From: Raphanus sativus
Lineage: Eukaryota; Streptophyta; Magnoliopsida; Brassicales; Brassicaceae
Reading direction: 5' to 3'
DNA length: 64,000 nucleotides
Assembly (NCBI RefSeq): GCF_000801105.2
Contig: NC_079514.1
Span: forward strand, 23,476,293-23,540,292
The notes beneath the pieces are model-generated. The model ran no database searches. It was not told the DNA's origin and worked only from the letters and a program-made list of their open reading frames with translations. The position numbers and the translations under genes were made by a program. Below, in pieces: positions 35,251 to 47,865 of this stretch (its first letter is position 1; each line of letters starts with the position of its first letter).

Positions 35251-36362
35251 TCATTTTAATTTAATTATATATCATATACAATAGATAAGATTGATTGTTT
35301 TGATTTATTTTTCCTAAAATGATTGCGAATAAACAAGAGCCGCCATTTGATTTATATGTGCACGACAATTTATTACATCATAGTAACTGATTTCTTAGTT
35401 ATTTCATATATAAGTATTCTATTATTATTTCATAATATTCAGAAAACATAAAATAAGTAATAATTATAAAATATTTATTTGGTACAAAGCTCGGATCTTA
35501 ATCTAAGTATGTATCTCTTTAATAATTTAAAATCTTGAATATTTTCTAAGTCTCAGTCCAAAACAAAAGAACGAAATGAGAATAAACTCAAAAATCAATA
35601 TTTATATTAAGCAAGAACCAAAACGAAAAAGATGACACAAAAAGAAAAAAATATTGAAGATAGATAGGGTTAGCATGTGAACATAAACTTCTCATAAACA
35701 TAATTAACTTTTAAATTGCTAAATCATTATATAAAACTGAACTGACATAGTTTCATTGTAACCGAATAGTATGCCTAAGATTCTTTGATTTAATTGTTAT
35801 GTTCTTATACAATAAGTGATTTTTTGACCTTAAATATATTTAAAAATAGGATCAGCTCGTCAGTAAACAAATTATGTAATTAATAGTTTTTTTTTAAAAA
35901 ATGTTTAAGGGCCAAAAATATTAATATTCCAGAATATAAATTCGAGCAATAACGAAAATGTAAAAACAACACAAAAAGGAAAAAAAATATTGAAGATAAA
36001 TAGGATTGACACGTGAACGTAAAATTTTCATAAACATAATTAATTTTTAAATTGCTAAATCATGATAACCGAGCTGACATAGTTTCATTGTAACCAAATA
36101 GTACGTCTGAGATTTTATTCGGCCTAAACGTTAGGTTCTTATGTGATAAGTGTTTTTTGACCTAAGATATTTTTAAAATGAGATCAACTTATCAGTAAAA
36201 AAAATGTAATTAACAAAAAGTTTTTAAAAAACTGGTTAAGGACCAAAAATATTAATTCCATCAAGAATAAAAATTTTATTTTTTTCATACGATATTTCTT
36301 AAATAATTTTCAAAAAATCCACCATGTACAAGGCACATGTATTATCCTAGTTGACTAGGTAT
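35251..36362. repeat. AT-rich DNA with a 320-bp tandem duplication
   Basis: 35610-35935 and 35940-36265 are two direct copies: each has AACACAAAAAGRAAAAAAATATTG-like runs, CATAGTTTCATTGTAACC, TTAGGTTCTTAT-type words and AAGGRCCAAAAATATTAAT in the same order. After the second copy the sequence ends CATGTATTATCCTAG before a T, which could be a Helitron 3' end, but the hairpin is weak. No gene. Confidence 0.5.
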
Positions 36363-37370
36363 TGTGGGAACCAAAATTCGCACTTTCGATTTCAATGAAC
36401 TGAGGAAAGAAAAGAATACCTTACCAATTTCCTTGAGGTCCTAATTCTCTGCGAGAGCCAACGACAAGTGACCAAATAAATGCGGAAAACATAGAAAGAT
36501 AACAAAACGAATTTAGAAAAAGTGGATCATTATTTCGAATCCATGTAAGAGCGTTGCGATCATTACAAAAGATTATAAATGCTTCGGCCGCAAGAGCTGT
36601 CAGCGAGTTCTCTAGTTCTAGCCACCTAAAACCTTAAACCTTGTTGAGTCGTAGTTCGATAGAAAAAGACGAAGAAGATACGGAAAAGGTTTTGTTGATT
36701 TCAGACAGAACCTTATGAAAGGCTGGCTACGTACCCCTTTGAAGGATTAACTCGAACGTAGTTCAATCAGAAAGATTTAAACAAGAGATTGAACTTCATG
36801 TGCGAGTTCATCTGGTAATCGAGTGAAAGACAAAGAAAACCAAGAAGTTGAGAATAATGCATACGGATTCTAAGTGCAAGAGTTCTAAGAGTCTAAAGAA
36901 TCATCCTCCACTCCTCGCCTTCGTTCCCTTTATATATGCCTCCAAGGTCAGTCGTCCTTCCTTTTTGGCCTCTGATTCGAGTTTACCTCTTTGCGGAAAT
37001 CTTCTTTATCCTTTCGATTTTTATTTTTTTCCTGGAAACTTTACATTTATCTTCCTTTCCATTTACCGTCTGTGAAAATCAAATAAACCGTCATTGTAGT
37101 CAGGTCCTATTCTCGTCTTCAGTGGTAAGTGAGCTATTGTTGCGCTTTAGACCTTTTCCGACCATTTTTGACTTCAAACGTTTTAATAGTTTTTTTCGGA
37201 GAAATCACATTTTGTACGATGTTGGTTCCCATATCGTTGGTTCTTTGGGATGATGGAAACCAATCATATAATCTATATAACAATTCTTTGCTATTTTATT
37301 GTAAAATTTCAACGGAAGCTCCAATCGAGACGAAACAAGAGACATTTCAATCGAGAATCAAAGGAGAGAA
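36363..37370 (-). repeat. LTR of the GGCGAGTTGG family, diverged (approximate)
   Basis: Read on the minus strand it ends GGTTCCCACA at 36363. Its order (ATATATAAAGG TATA region, GCACTTAGAA, GCATTATTCTC, then GGGGTACGTAGCC) parallels the LTR at 47250-47500. The right boundary is unclear. No interior is attached, so it is a solo or truncated LTR. Confidence 0.45.
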
Positions 37371-37379
37371 CTATGAATT

Positions 37380-37422
37380 AGCTAGGAGGGAGAGAAGGGC
37401 GGATGAGCATGGTGTCGCCATT
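37380..37422. repeat. Left remnant of the 35-bp minisatellite
   Basis: GAGCATGGTGTCGCCATT matches units at 44321-44700; the array was split by the Athila-type insertion. Confidence 0.6.
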
Positions 37423-38729
37423 TAATACTTGCTCAAATTACCCTATATCAATATTACTCTCATCAAAAGAGGTCAATTGTAGTACTTAGGGATCGAATCC
37501 ACAAGGAGCTGAGGAATTAATAGATCTTATTATAACTAAGCTAGGCTGAAGATTATTATTGCAGTGAAAATAAATGTAAACAAGGAAACTGGTTTGAGCA
37601 GGACAATTAGTCAAGATGATTGGATGGGTTAACTAGTATGATTTAAAATAGTTAGATCTAAGGTTACTATTCAGGTTATCAGGATTATAGAGGTATAATT
37701 CCTATGTGAGATGCTTGCATGATATTAAAGAACCCAACTAAGCAATAGCCTAATTTTCATTGCGACCATCTATTAACTAGAACCGATGAACACACCCCTG
37801 GCGAGTCATAGATTAAGGTATCAATCGATATGCTGTCGCATGTATCGATCGACTTGCTGTCGCATGTATCGATCGATATGCTGTCGCATGTATCGATTGT
37901 CATTTACCCCGCGGCTATCGATCAATCACTCTATAGGAGTATCGATCGATGCGCTACTAGTAAGCTTTACCGATCGTAGGTTGAATACAGTTCACCAAAC
38001 AATCACCCAGTCAGCTGTCGCAGGTAAACTGGTGGCTCAAAGAAGATAGATCAAGGATAAATCTTTGTATTCATGTGTAGGTTAGCTACTCCTACACAAG
38101 CATTAAGCATGATCTTTTAAGATGAATATCACATGCTCAGGTAATCATATTTTGGGCTAATCCCTCATACCTATTTGAATCTAAATCTAACAAAGGTGTC
38201 TACTCAGACATAGCCAAGTAAGACATAGACAAAATCATAGAAAGCTCTGTAAATAGAATAGATAAATAAATGATGTTCAAAAACGCTCTCTGATTTGATG
38301 ACTCTCTCTCACCAAAACTATGAAAATAAAAAGCTATATTAGAAAAACCGTTGTCTGCCAAAACACATAGGCAAGACTTTAAATATTAGAATAATTAGGT
38401 TAAAACACGCCAGGGGCATTATGGTAAATAGATGGTGTCTTGGGCTTCAAGTCGGCTGTGACCAAATGCGGGCTTCTGCGGCTGAGTGTCGATCGATAGT
38501 ACTGAGTGTACATCGATCGACGCGCGTCTCTCCTTGTCGACCTCGAGTGGTCGATACGGTCCTTCTCGGGTGTAAACTACAAAAAGCTCCAAAATGCTCC
38601 AAAATTATCATCTTTCTTCCAAGAGAACCTGAACCTATAAATATGCAATATAGACCCAAGAATGGATAGAATATATCCTAAAATACCAATATACCATGCC
38701 TAAAAGTGGGTCAAAATCATGGTATATCA
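37423..38729 (-). repeat. 3' LTR of the Athila-type element
   Basis: About 1307 bp, direct repeat of 42988-44320. It contains a cluster of ATCGATCGA-type palindromes at 37815-37955 spaced about 30 bp apart, with TGCTGTCGCATGTATCGATC repeated three times. Confidence 0.85.
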
Positions 38730-38746
38730 ACTCCCCCAGACTTAAC
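38730..38746 (-). other. Polypurine tract of the Athila-type element
   Basis: Minus strand TTAAGTCTGGGGGAGT directly before the LTR start; preceded by GCTTGAGGACAAGCAAAA, a sequence typical of this position in Athila-like elements. Confidence 0.7.
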
Positions 38747-40139
38747 ATTTTGCTTGTCCTCAAGCAAAAACAACTGGTAGTCTTGGAAAAGGTTTGAAAC
38801 CAGCAGGGACTCAATATGTCTATCATTTAAAATTGTATCTCTGTAGTAGTGCAATCCAAATTATAGACATCCCAATCACAAAAGTGCACTATACAATATC
38901 CTAGTCTAGCAACGAAATTCTGCTAGCCAGCAACTTAACCAACCATGTCTAAAAGTTCTTCTACTAAACCTCATTTTTTGCATAAAATAAAAGTGTAGCT
39001 TTACCTTGAGAGTATCGATCACAAGATGCAAGGATGATCAAACAAGTATCTGGACCTGCAGGTAAACAGTAGTTCATATTCTTTCTCTCTTCTAATTTCT
39101 AGATCTCTCAATCAATTTATTGACCAAAATTGGACATGCTTCCATGAATCAAGCTTTAATGGTTTTAGCCACCAAATCCTGTTCACTTCTTTTTGACCTA
39201 TATCCTAGGATTTATATGAAGCAAGCCTTAATGGTTATAGCCACCAAGTCATGTTCAAATCCTTTACCTATACAATTCTTGTGAATCAAGCCTTAATGGT
39301 TGTTGCCACCAAGTCATGTTCGTATTCTTTTCCTAATAAAATCTAAATATATATTTTTTTTTCTTTTTTTTTCTTTTTTTTTTTTTTCTTTTTCGATTTT
39401 TTTTTTTTAATACTCTATTCTAATCTTCTCTATCCTAAGAATTCAAAATTGAGAGAGAAAGATGTAATTATTCAAGACTTTACCTTCCAGACTGTTTGAA
39501 GAATCCGATCCCATGTATACCAAGCCCCAAGACAAGCAGGTGATGTCAATATTAGTTTGGAGGTCAGCTTTGGTTCATTTGAACAATCTCAGTAAGTGCA
39601 AACATAGTAGTCAAGTTGATCCACTTTAGTATCTCTAGCACTTCTGTAATCAGTAAATCTAAAACTGGTCTAGAATATGATAAGCTAATAAGATAATCGT
39701 CCCCTTCTTGACTCCATAAAAACTTTTTGAAATTTTTTTTACAAAAAATCAAAATAATAGATAATTATTAGTAATCCCCCAGACTTAAATTACAATGTCC
39801 CCAGTGTAAAACAGTATGAGTTTATAAAAATATAAGTATAAGTAATGAATTGAACAAGTGAGAACGTTATACCTGAACGATACCATATCGATCGATGTAG
39901 ATGAAAGATTGTCGATCGTGGCGGATGTAGAGATGTCGATCGATGTCAACTTAGTCGCGTCGGTCGATAGAGAAAGGAAACGTCTACTTGGATCCTTTTT
40001 AAATATTTTTATAGACCTGCATAAATAAACACGAAAATAAGTAGTAAACACCAGTAATAGTAATAAAAATACCTAATAGTGGGTTACCTCCCACTCAGCG
40101 ATTTGTTATAGTCATTTAGCTTGACTTTGGAGGTTGGGT
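38747..40139 (-). other. Non-coding interior of the Athila-type element
   Basis: No long frames. Contains three diverged copies of GCCTTAATGGTTATAGCCAC (39150-39320) and a 60-bp T-rich tract at 39350-39412. 39480-39710 is shared with 19490-19735 of the older element. Confidence 0.6.
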
Positions 40140-42947
40140 GACTTAGTTATGGTAAGAGCAGTTGTTTGCTGGTGGGCAAACATCTCCTTCTTCTGTGGAC
40201 TGAGTTGCAGTGAAGCTTCTTGTGGCATCATCTGATTTAGTCCATCTCTGGTGCATATCTGCTAAGTCATCTTTAATGACTTGTAACCTCCTGTCTAAGT
40301 CATTGCCAATCTGTACCTCAAGGTCTTTGGTGACTCCCAATGAGCTCTTCCTTGAACAAATTACAAAGCAAAAGAATTCCTTTGTAGGTTCTATCTTCAG
40401 ACCTAGATGATCTGCTATAACCTTGGGTATGATGCTGGCTGATGATCATGTATCACATAGTTCACGGGTTATTTCGATGCCCTTGATGCGGCATGGAATA
40501 ATAAATTCCCCTGGATCACTCTTCTTCTTCACGGTAAACTTGTTCTTCAGCTCATCTCTGACTTGGTCGAACATCTTTTCAATATCAGCCTCTGTAACTC
40601 TAGTCTCTCTGAAGAACATCCACAATCTGTGTGTGAAGTAAGCTTCTTCAAAGGGTCTGTCTATTGGGATCTTCAAAACTCTCTTCTTGAAGTTCTCCAA
40701 CTCTTTTAGGTTAGCCTCTCTTTTAAGGTGCTTGGGAATCTTCTCTTTCCTTTTTCTTAAGGTCCTCCTTGCAGTTTCCTTTTCTATCTCCATGGGCTCT
40801 GATGTATCCTCAACCTCTTCTGATTGGTTATCTGAAGGTTTTGGTCGGGGTTTGAGTGCATCGATCTTAGTCGTGTCGATCTTTGGTAATTGCGCTCGTG
40901 GTTTAGGAACTTTGCATCGATCGATGAAAGTAGTGTCGTGTCGATCGATGGCAGTAGAAGTAGGATGATCGATTTCTTCCTCTTCGGATCGATCGGCGAA
41001 AGGGTTGAGTGGGTTTGGGTGTTTCTCTGTGAACTCTTCATCTGAACTGGGTTGCTCGTAGCCATAGATCTGGTGGACTCTGTCGATCGATTTCGTACTT
41101 CAAACATCGAACGGTAGTCTTCTTCCCATGTCGATCGATCGTGTTCATCTTCTATCGATCGATGGGTGTCGATATTCATAGCATCGCCTGCTCCAACAAC
41201 CTTCTTATGGGGGTTCCCATATTCATCCACTACCCAGAAATCATTTACCACAATAGCATTGATGTGGTGTCTGATGAGATCTTCTTCTCTGGCTTTGATG
41301 AAAGCTTCTTGTCTCTTGATAGCTTCAGAAGTCTGAACCACTTGTGTCTCCAATTTCTTCACATGAGTGCTCAAAGTGTCAAACTTTGAGGTCAAGCTAT
41401 TGTAAACAGCATCTAACTTCCCATTGAAATCCACTATAAGCTTCTGTTGATCCTTTAGAACTGAGTCAAGCATAGTTCCAAACTTTCTTTCCTGAATAGG
41501 TGGTGGTGGATTCTGGTAGAAAGAATTTGCGAGGTTCTTGTTGCTGTTGTAGTTGTTGTTGCTGAAAGGTTTCTGGTACTGTGAATTCCGATTGAAATTA
41601 CTCCTCTGACTGTTGCCTTACAAGTTCTTGTTCTGATTCTGATTCTGATTCCCATATCTCTAGAATCCTCCTATGTAGTTCATATCCTCTTCCTCATCAG
41701 TTTCTACAGCTTCTACATCTTCAGCAAAACTGACTTGCTTCTTAAAGTTGTCTAGCTTGGTTTGCATCTCGTCCAACTGCTATATTCCTAAGGCATTGGC
41801 CGCTTTTCTCCTCTCATAGTCAGTGTTCTTGGTACTGTTGCTAGTTGCCAAGTTCTCAATAAGTCTCACAGCCTCTTATGTATTCTTGGTGTTGAAGTTT
41901 CCTTCACTAGCTGTATCTAGAGCTGTCTGGTAGACCAGATCTAATCCTCTGAAGAAAGTGCTTAGTAGCTGCACTTGGTTGAATCCATGGTGTGGGTAAT
42001 CTCTCTGATAGGTCTTGAAATGGACCCAACAGCGTCTGAAAGGTTATTCTTAAAGGTAGCAATCTTAGTTCTCAAGTCTTCTGCGCGTGCTTCATCAAAG
42101 AAGTTGATCAAGAAAGCATTCTTGATGTCGTTCCAGGATGTAAGAGATCTTGGTGATAGTTGCTTACGCCATTGTAAAGCTTCTCAAGTAAGAGAGTGCT
42201 TGAAAAGCTTGCAAAGTAGGTAATCAGCTGGTACTCCATTGGTTTTGACAACTGATATGAGATCCTCGTACCTCTCTAGATGGTCCATAGGATGCTCGTT
42301 AGGTGCTCTACTGTAGGGTATATGTCCTACAAGTGTGTAGTAGATAGGCTTCACCTCAAAATCAGTCCTCTGAATCTCTGGAGGGTGGATTGCAGATCTG
42401 TTGGCATAGTATTGATCTGGACGGTTCTAGTCAGCCAGTGATCTGTTTCTGGTGCCTCTTCTGCAGCTTGAGCAGCAGCTGCAGCAGCTTCAGCTTCAGC
42501 TTCTAGATCAGGGATTTGCGATCCCCTGATCATTAATATTTTGACCTGCTGCATTACGCAGGTGACCATCTTGGTCACGCAGGTTTCCATGTTCGTCCGC
42601 TCAGAGTATCAAAGTCGCGACCATGTTCTCAGTATCGACCGATGCGCGAGATGCAGTATCGCTCGATGTCGGATGAAAGATGTGAGTCGATGGGTACTGA
42701 AAATTATCGGTCGATGTGGATGGAATAGTATCGATCGATGTCAGAGTGAGATCGATCGATGTCGGTGAACTAGTATCGGTCGGGATGACTGAAACTCGGT
42801 AGACAGTTGGCGATGAGAATCGGTCGATGCACAGGCATGTGTATCGATCGATGCAGAACGGATCTGTTTGCGGATTGAACGTTCCAAAGCAGCGGGGTCA
42901 GCAGATAATAATTCCTTGTTTTCCTTGCTTCTGGTTATGCTGGGCAT
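40140..42947 (-). pseudogene. Athila-type gag with Ser-Ile-Asp repeats and protease remnant
   Basis: ATG 42947 starts MPSITRSKENKELLSADPAA, then Ser-Ile-Asp repeats. The gag core follows: NRPDQYYANRSAIHPPEIQR, HPMDHLERYEDLISVVKTNG, TSWNDIKNAFLINFFDEARA and FRGLDLVYQTALDTASEGNF. Downstream are an Asn/Gln-rich stretch, a helical segment (41473-41250), a second Ser-Ile-Asp block (41180-40860) and KRKEKIPKHLKREANLKELE to FFRETRVTEADIEKMF. The protease site reads DT-stop-SSAS in place of DTGAS near 40450. About six stops and two frameshifts break it. This is the structural protein that would package element RNA. Confidence 0.82.
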
Positions 42948-42987
42948 GCACCTGAAAAGAAAAGTAAGAAAAAAAATTTATCAGTGA

Positions 42988-44320
42988 CCCTATAGCAATA
43001 TTACTCTCATCAAAAGAGGTCAACTGTAGTACTTAAGGATCGAATCCATAAGGAGCTGAGGAATCAATATATCTTATTATAACTAAGCTAGGCTGAAGAT
43101 TATTATTGCAGTGAAAATAAATGTAAACAAGTTAACTGGTTTGAACAGGACAATTACACAAGATGATTGGATGGGTTAACTAGTATAATTTAAAAGAGTT
43201 AGATCTAAGGTTACTATTCAGGTTATCAGGTTTATAGAGGTATGATTCCTATGTGGGATGTTTGCATGATAATAAAGAACCCAACTAAGCAATAGCCCAA
43301 CTGTCGTTGCGACCATCTAATAACTAGAACCAATGAACACACCCCTGGAGAGTCATAGATTAAGGTATCGATTGATATGCTGTCGCATGTATCGATCGAC
43401 TTGATGTCGTATGTATGGATCGATATGCTGTCGCATGTATCGACCGACTTGATGTTGCATGTATCGATCGATATGTTGTCCCATGTATCGATTGTCATTT
43501 ACCCCGCCTCAATCGATCGATCACTCTATAGGAGTATCGATCGATGGGCTACTAGTAAGCTTTACCGATCGTAGGTTGAATATAGTTCACCAAACAATCA
43601 CCCAGTCAGCTGTTGCTTGTTCCAGGTAAACTACTTGCTCAAAGAAGATAGATCCAAGGATAAATCTTTGTATTCATGTGTAGGTTACTCCTACACAAGC
43701 ATTAAGCATGATCTTCTAAGATGAATATCACATGCTCAGGTAATCATATTTTGGGCTAATCCATCATACCTATCTGAACCCTAAATCTAACAAAGGTGTC
43801 TAGTCAGACATAGCCTAGTAAGAAATAGAGAAAATCATAGAAAGCTCTGTAAATAGAATAGATAAATAAATGGTGTTCAAGAACGCTCTCAGATTTGATA
43901 ACTCTCTCTCTTACCAAAACTATGAAACTAAAAAGCTATATTAGAAAAACCGTTGTCTGCCAAAACACATAGACAAGACTTAAATATTAGAATAATTAGG
44001 TTAAAACACGTCAGGGGCATTATGGTAAATAGATGGTGTCTTGGGCTTCAAGTCGGCTGTGACCAAATGCGGGCATCTGCGGCTAAGTGTCTATCGATAG
44101 TACTGAGTGTACAATGATCGACGCGCGTCTCTCCTTGTCGACCTCGAGTAGTCGATATGGTCCTTCTCGAATGTAATCTCCAAAATGCTCCAAAATCATC
44201 ATCTTTTTTCCATTAGCTCCTGAACCTATAAATATACAATATAGACCCAAGAATGGATAGAATATATCCTAAAATACCAATATACCATGCCTAAAAGTGG
44301 GTCAAAATCATGGTATATCA
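42988..44320 (-). repeat. 5' LTR of the Athila-type element
   Basis: Matches 37423-38729 but lacks the outermost TAATTTGA..ATCA end next to the interior; that deletion also removed the primer-binding site. Contains the same GATCGATCGA cluster (43365-43545) with one more unit. Confidence 0.8.
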
Positions 44321-44705
44321 CCATTGGGCTAGCTGGTCGGAGGAGCGTGGTCTCGCCACTAGGGTTGATGGAGTGAGGAAAAATAGTCACGCCACTAGGC
44401 AACATGGTTGGAGGAGAGTGTTGTCGTAGTAGGCGACATTTTTGGAGGAGAGTTGTGTCGCAACTAGGAGACATGGTTGGAGGAGAGTGGTGTTGCCATT
44501 AGGAGACATAGAGCAGAGGGTGTGGTGTCACCACTAGGCCACATGACAGAGGTTCTTGTGTCGTCATGAGACGACATGGTGGGAGGAGAAGGATGTCGCC
44601 ACTAGGCGAGACGAGCGAGGGAGCACGGTGTCGCCATCAGGTGAAACGATCTGAGGAGCATGGTCACGCCATCCGGCGAGATGGACGGACGGTAGGTGTG
44701 TCGTT
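44321..44705. repeat. 35-bp minisatellite, about 10 units
   Basis: Consensus CCACTAGGCGACATGGTTGG followed by AGGAGAGTGGTGTCG. Units are diverged (one has an internal duplication near 44560). A unit of 35 is not divisible by 3, so it is not protein-coding. It was interrupted by the Athila-type element at 37423-44320. Confidence 0.85.
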
Positions 44706-46294
44706 GCCTTTGTTGATTGCTCAGTGTACTTTTTGAACCATTTCGTTTGTTTTATGAGAGCTATTCCGTAAATGTTTTAAGGAAGATTATCTCATTGATG
44801 ATGTTTTTCCGCGGACTTTCCGATGTTTGACGGAAGATTTTTTTGTAAGAATCATCATTTATCACAAAAATTTTCACAAAAACGTTTTTCCGATATTTTC
44901 ATGCTTAGATAGAAATTATTTTATTCCTTGTTAGGGATGCAATATAAGAATTTCATTCTTGTATCCTTGTGCAAATTTGGTTTAGATTATGCCGTATAGT
45001 TTCTAAAATATATCTAGCTCTTACTTTCTTAAATCACAATTTCTCAGAGGATGTTGGCCGTTGATTTTTTCATCACTGATTTTGATCCCAACAGTTAGCC
45101 CCCAGCTCATAATATTTTACGTGTAATTTCTTGCTAGGCAGTGATAGGCGTGTTAGGTGGAATCAATGGCTAAAAAGTTCCGTTGGTGAAACAAGTTTTT
45201 TTTCTTTGAAAGTTGAAGTGGTTGCTCACTCTTTTCTCCTAATAAGAATGGAATGTGATAAGATTGGGGATACGCCTTCTGAAGACTGCCTACGTACCCT
45301 TGTTGAAGGGATCAAGCCTTTCGTAGTTTGTCTTGGAGTTAAAGTTCTTAGGACCTTGTTTTTCATTGAGACCTTTACGGTCTAGTTATGTGTCGTGTGG
45401 AGATTTTCAAGCATGTTGCTGCTGATGGCATTTTATATTGGACCTTTGTCGGCCTCGACACTTGCCTTGTAGGCTGTTTGTTTCAGATTTATGAAGTCGT
45501 GGGTTATCTCCTTTTAAAAATGTACAGCGTGTCCATACGCGGAGATGAGAGAAAGAGTGTGAGTTGTCATCTCATTTCTAACGCTCAGCAGATCTTTATA
45601 CTTGTCGTTGTGTAAGATGGGAATACTTGAAGGCTTTTAGTTCGCAGAGTCTCATAAACATACAAATATAAGCCAAGGGTCATATTTTGGAATCTCGTAT
45701 CGATCTGTTGATACCATGCCTTGGAATGTGTAAGACCAGTTTGATGGGTTTAGGGCAAGACCTAGGCTTACTATCGGTTTTGAGTTTGCGATGAATGTTT
45801 CAGCTTAAATCACCTATTGCGGTTTCAACCTGATTCCGTCTCAATATTGAAGTCTGAAAAAAGTTTTTGGCTTATGTGACTTGCATCGATCGAGAACCAA
45901 TCATATCTCCAGAGACAATTTCGAAGTCATCTGGAAGTGCTTACCAAAATTTCAGATTTCTTTTATAGCGCGCTATTATCGTTGTGTCGATTGTTTAGGA
46001 CGTTGGAGTTTGTTTGTTGTCATCAGCAACAAACGGAATGGTAAGTGTTATCGTTTGAGTTTGAGCCTTCAGAAATGATGTGTGTTTGAAAATATGTTAG
46101 TGTGTATGACTGTTTGATTTTCCGAGACAGAACTTTCATATAGGAAGATATTTTACGTCAAAATCTTGTTCTTCGAGTGTCTGCAACATCTAACGGCACT
46201 AAAGACTTGATTTTTCTTTCGAGTAAAATTTTTATGTTATAAAAACGTGTTAGAGATGTGTTTTCACGCTTGGCGTGAAGGTTTGGTTTGACCT
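44706..46294 (-). mobile_element. Fragment of a GGCGAGTTGG-family LTR element, minus strand
   Basis: On the minus strand the sequence runs through internal DNA (46294 to 45095), a purine tract ATGAGCTGGGGGCTAAC and an LTR start TGTTGGGATCAAAATC (45094 leftwards to about 44706). 45100-46280 is the reverse complement of 50600-51732 in the same order at roughly 70 percent identity. The right end stops exactly at the LTR start of the plus-strand family member, so that element was inserted into this one. Frames such as 45131-45385 are shared non-coding similarity, not proven protein. Confidence 0.65.
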
Positions 46295-47865
46295 TGTTGG
46301 GGACAAAATTGGTTACAACGGAATCAATGCCTGAAAATCCTCGGAAAATATCCTCTTTGAAAAAGAGATAAAAGGAGCGCGAGAAACCTAAATCGAGTTT
46401 CAAATCAATTCCGAAAAGAAATCAGATGATAAGACCTCGAAAAAGATTACTCTAAGCCTCGGACAAAAGAACAAGTACAAAGGTTCAATTGTTCGAACGC
46501 ACAGACAGGGTCACCGGTCGAACGAATCAGGCCAAGCAAGCCAGCCAACTCGCCATTTTGGCGAGTTGGACCCAGCAAGATAGCCAACTCGACATTTTGG
46601 CGAGTTGGACTGAGAAGCATGGCCAACTCGCCAAAATGGCGAATTGGACTGAGAAACATGGCCAAATCCCCATTTTGGCGAGTTAGAACACTCCCAACTC
46701 GCCAAAATGGCGAGTTGGATTGCCCAATCCATCTTCATCCCATCTCATAGCTTTTTCCTTGGGAGTCGGATCAAACTTGCTCTTGTTCCATCTCGATCGA
46801 AGTCAACATCATAACCTTACGAGAAAAACCGCAAGAACTTGTTTCCGTTTATGAAATTCGAATTGATTGTATAAAATGGCAACGGTTGACTCAACACCTT
46901 GAACTGCCTCCACAATACCAGAAATTCGAATTTTCTTCGGAAATCGGCGTCGTTTCTTAAAAGCGCTATTTCAATAAAATCGTAAAAACGCTTAAGTCGT
47001 AAAACAGTCTGAAAGGGTCCAGAACAAAGCTAAAAGCACACTCTCTATTTTGTACGAAATCAAGCCCAATTAATATGACGGTTTATCTTTTATTATGCAG
47101 GAAAAGATAAATGTCAAGTCCGGAGGATAAATGTGAAGTTTCCAAAGATAAACATGAAGATCGGGGAGAAATAGAATATTTCCGCGAAACGATAAACTCG
47201 ATCAAGGGCAGAAATGGAAAGAGAAAACCGCCTTTAGGAGGAGTATATAAGGACGTCGTGGTTGAAGATGCAAAGGGGGAACGATTTTTAAACTCTAGAG
47301 GAGTTGAAACCTAGACAATTTCAAACTCTAGAACTCTTTGCACTTAGAAACCCTGTGCATTATTCTCGACATGCTTGTTTCTATGACTTGCATTCATACT
47401 AGACGAATTCTCCCAGGCAGTTTGATCTCTTGTTCAAATCTTTCTAATTGAACTACGTCCGACTTGATCCTCGAAAGGGGTACGTAGGCAGCCTTTCGTA
47501 TGGTCCAGTCCCAATCTTCCAAACCTTTTTCGTCTTTTTCGTCTATTGCTAAGCGAGTTGCGGCCACATAGGTTTTTTCTTGACAAAGGTGGTACTTCTG
47601 ATAAACTTAGTCTCATTTTATTGCTGTTCTCATGCGATTTCCTTTGTAATCCCGTTTCCAGACAAGCTTCTGTATGCTTTTGTCTCTTGAACGTTCATAC
47701 GCAAATTCGGAATAAAGATCTACTTTTTCTATACTCGATTTATTGTCTGATTATTTGATCACTTGTTGTTGGCTCTTTCAGAGAATCCGGATCTCTGGGA
47801 AATTAGGGATTTCCTAGCTTTCCTAATTTAAACGGAAATCGACGGTGTGAATTTAGGTCCCCACA
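46295..47865 (+). repeat. 5' LTR of the GGCGAGTTGG-family element
   Basis: 1571 bp. Contains five hairpins at 46543-46722, a TATA region AGTATATAAGG at 47250-47260 and GGGGTACGTAGGCAGCC near 47477. The end GTCCCCACA is directly followed by GTTTGGCG. Confidence 0.75.
46543..46722 (+). repeat. Array of five hairpins in the 5' LTR
   Basis: Unit CCAACTCGCCATTTTGGCGA then GTTGG: an 11-bp stem around a 3-4 base loop, spaced about 38 bp apart. In some units the loop is AAAA, in others TTTT. The linker GACTGAGAARCATGG repeats too. Confidence 0.9.

Larger units (their letters stand above)
37423..44320 (-). mobile_element. Athila-type Gypsy element with gag only
   Basis: The 6.9-kb element has 5-bp repeats CCATT on both sides (37418-37422, 44321-44325). 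Its LTRs of about 1.3 kb resemble each other at roughly 95 percent in the parts compared. Minus-strand orientation follows from GTTAAGTCTGGGGGAGT at 38745-38729, a purine tract that runs into the LTR start TGATATACC, and from the gag direction. The interior (38730-42987) holds a broken gag/protease region and about 1.4 kb of non-coding DNA. RT and integrase are absent. The primer-binding site expected after the 5' LTR is deleted, so this copy could no longer be copied. Confidence 0.85.

Noticed and set aside
45131..45385. Protein shared with the minus-strand frame at 51280-51621
   Set aside because: The similarity is at the DNA level between two inverted copies of one retroelement interior; frames are short, interrupted elsewhere and lack known motifs.
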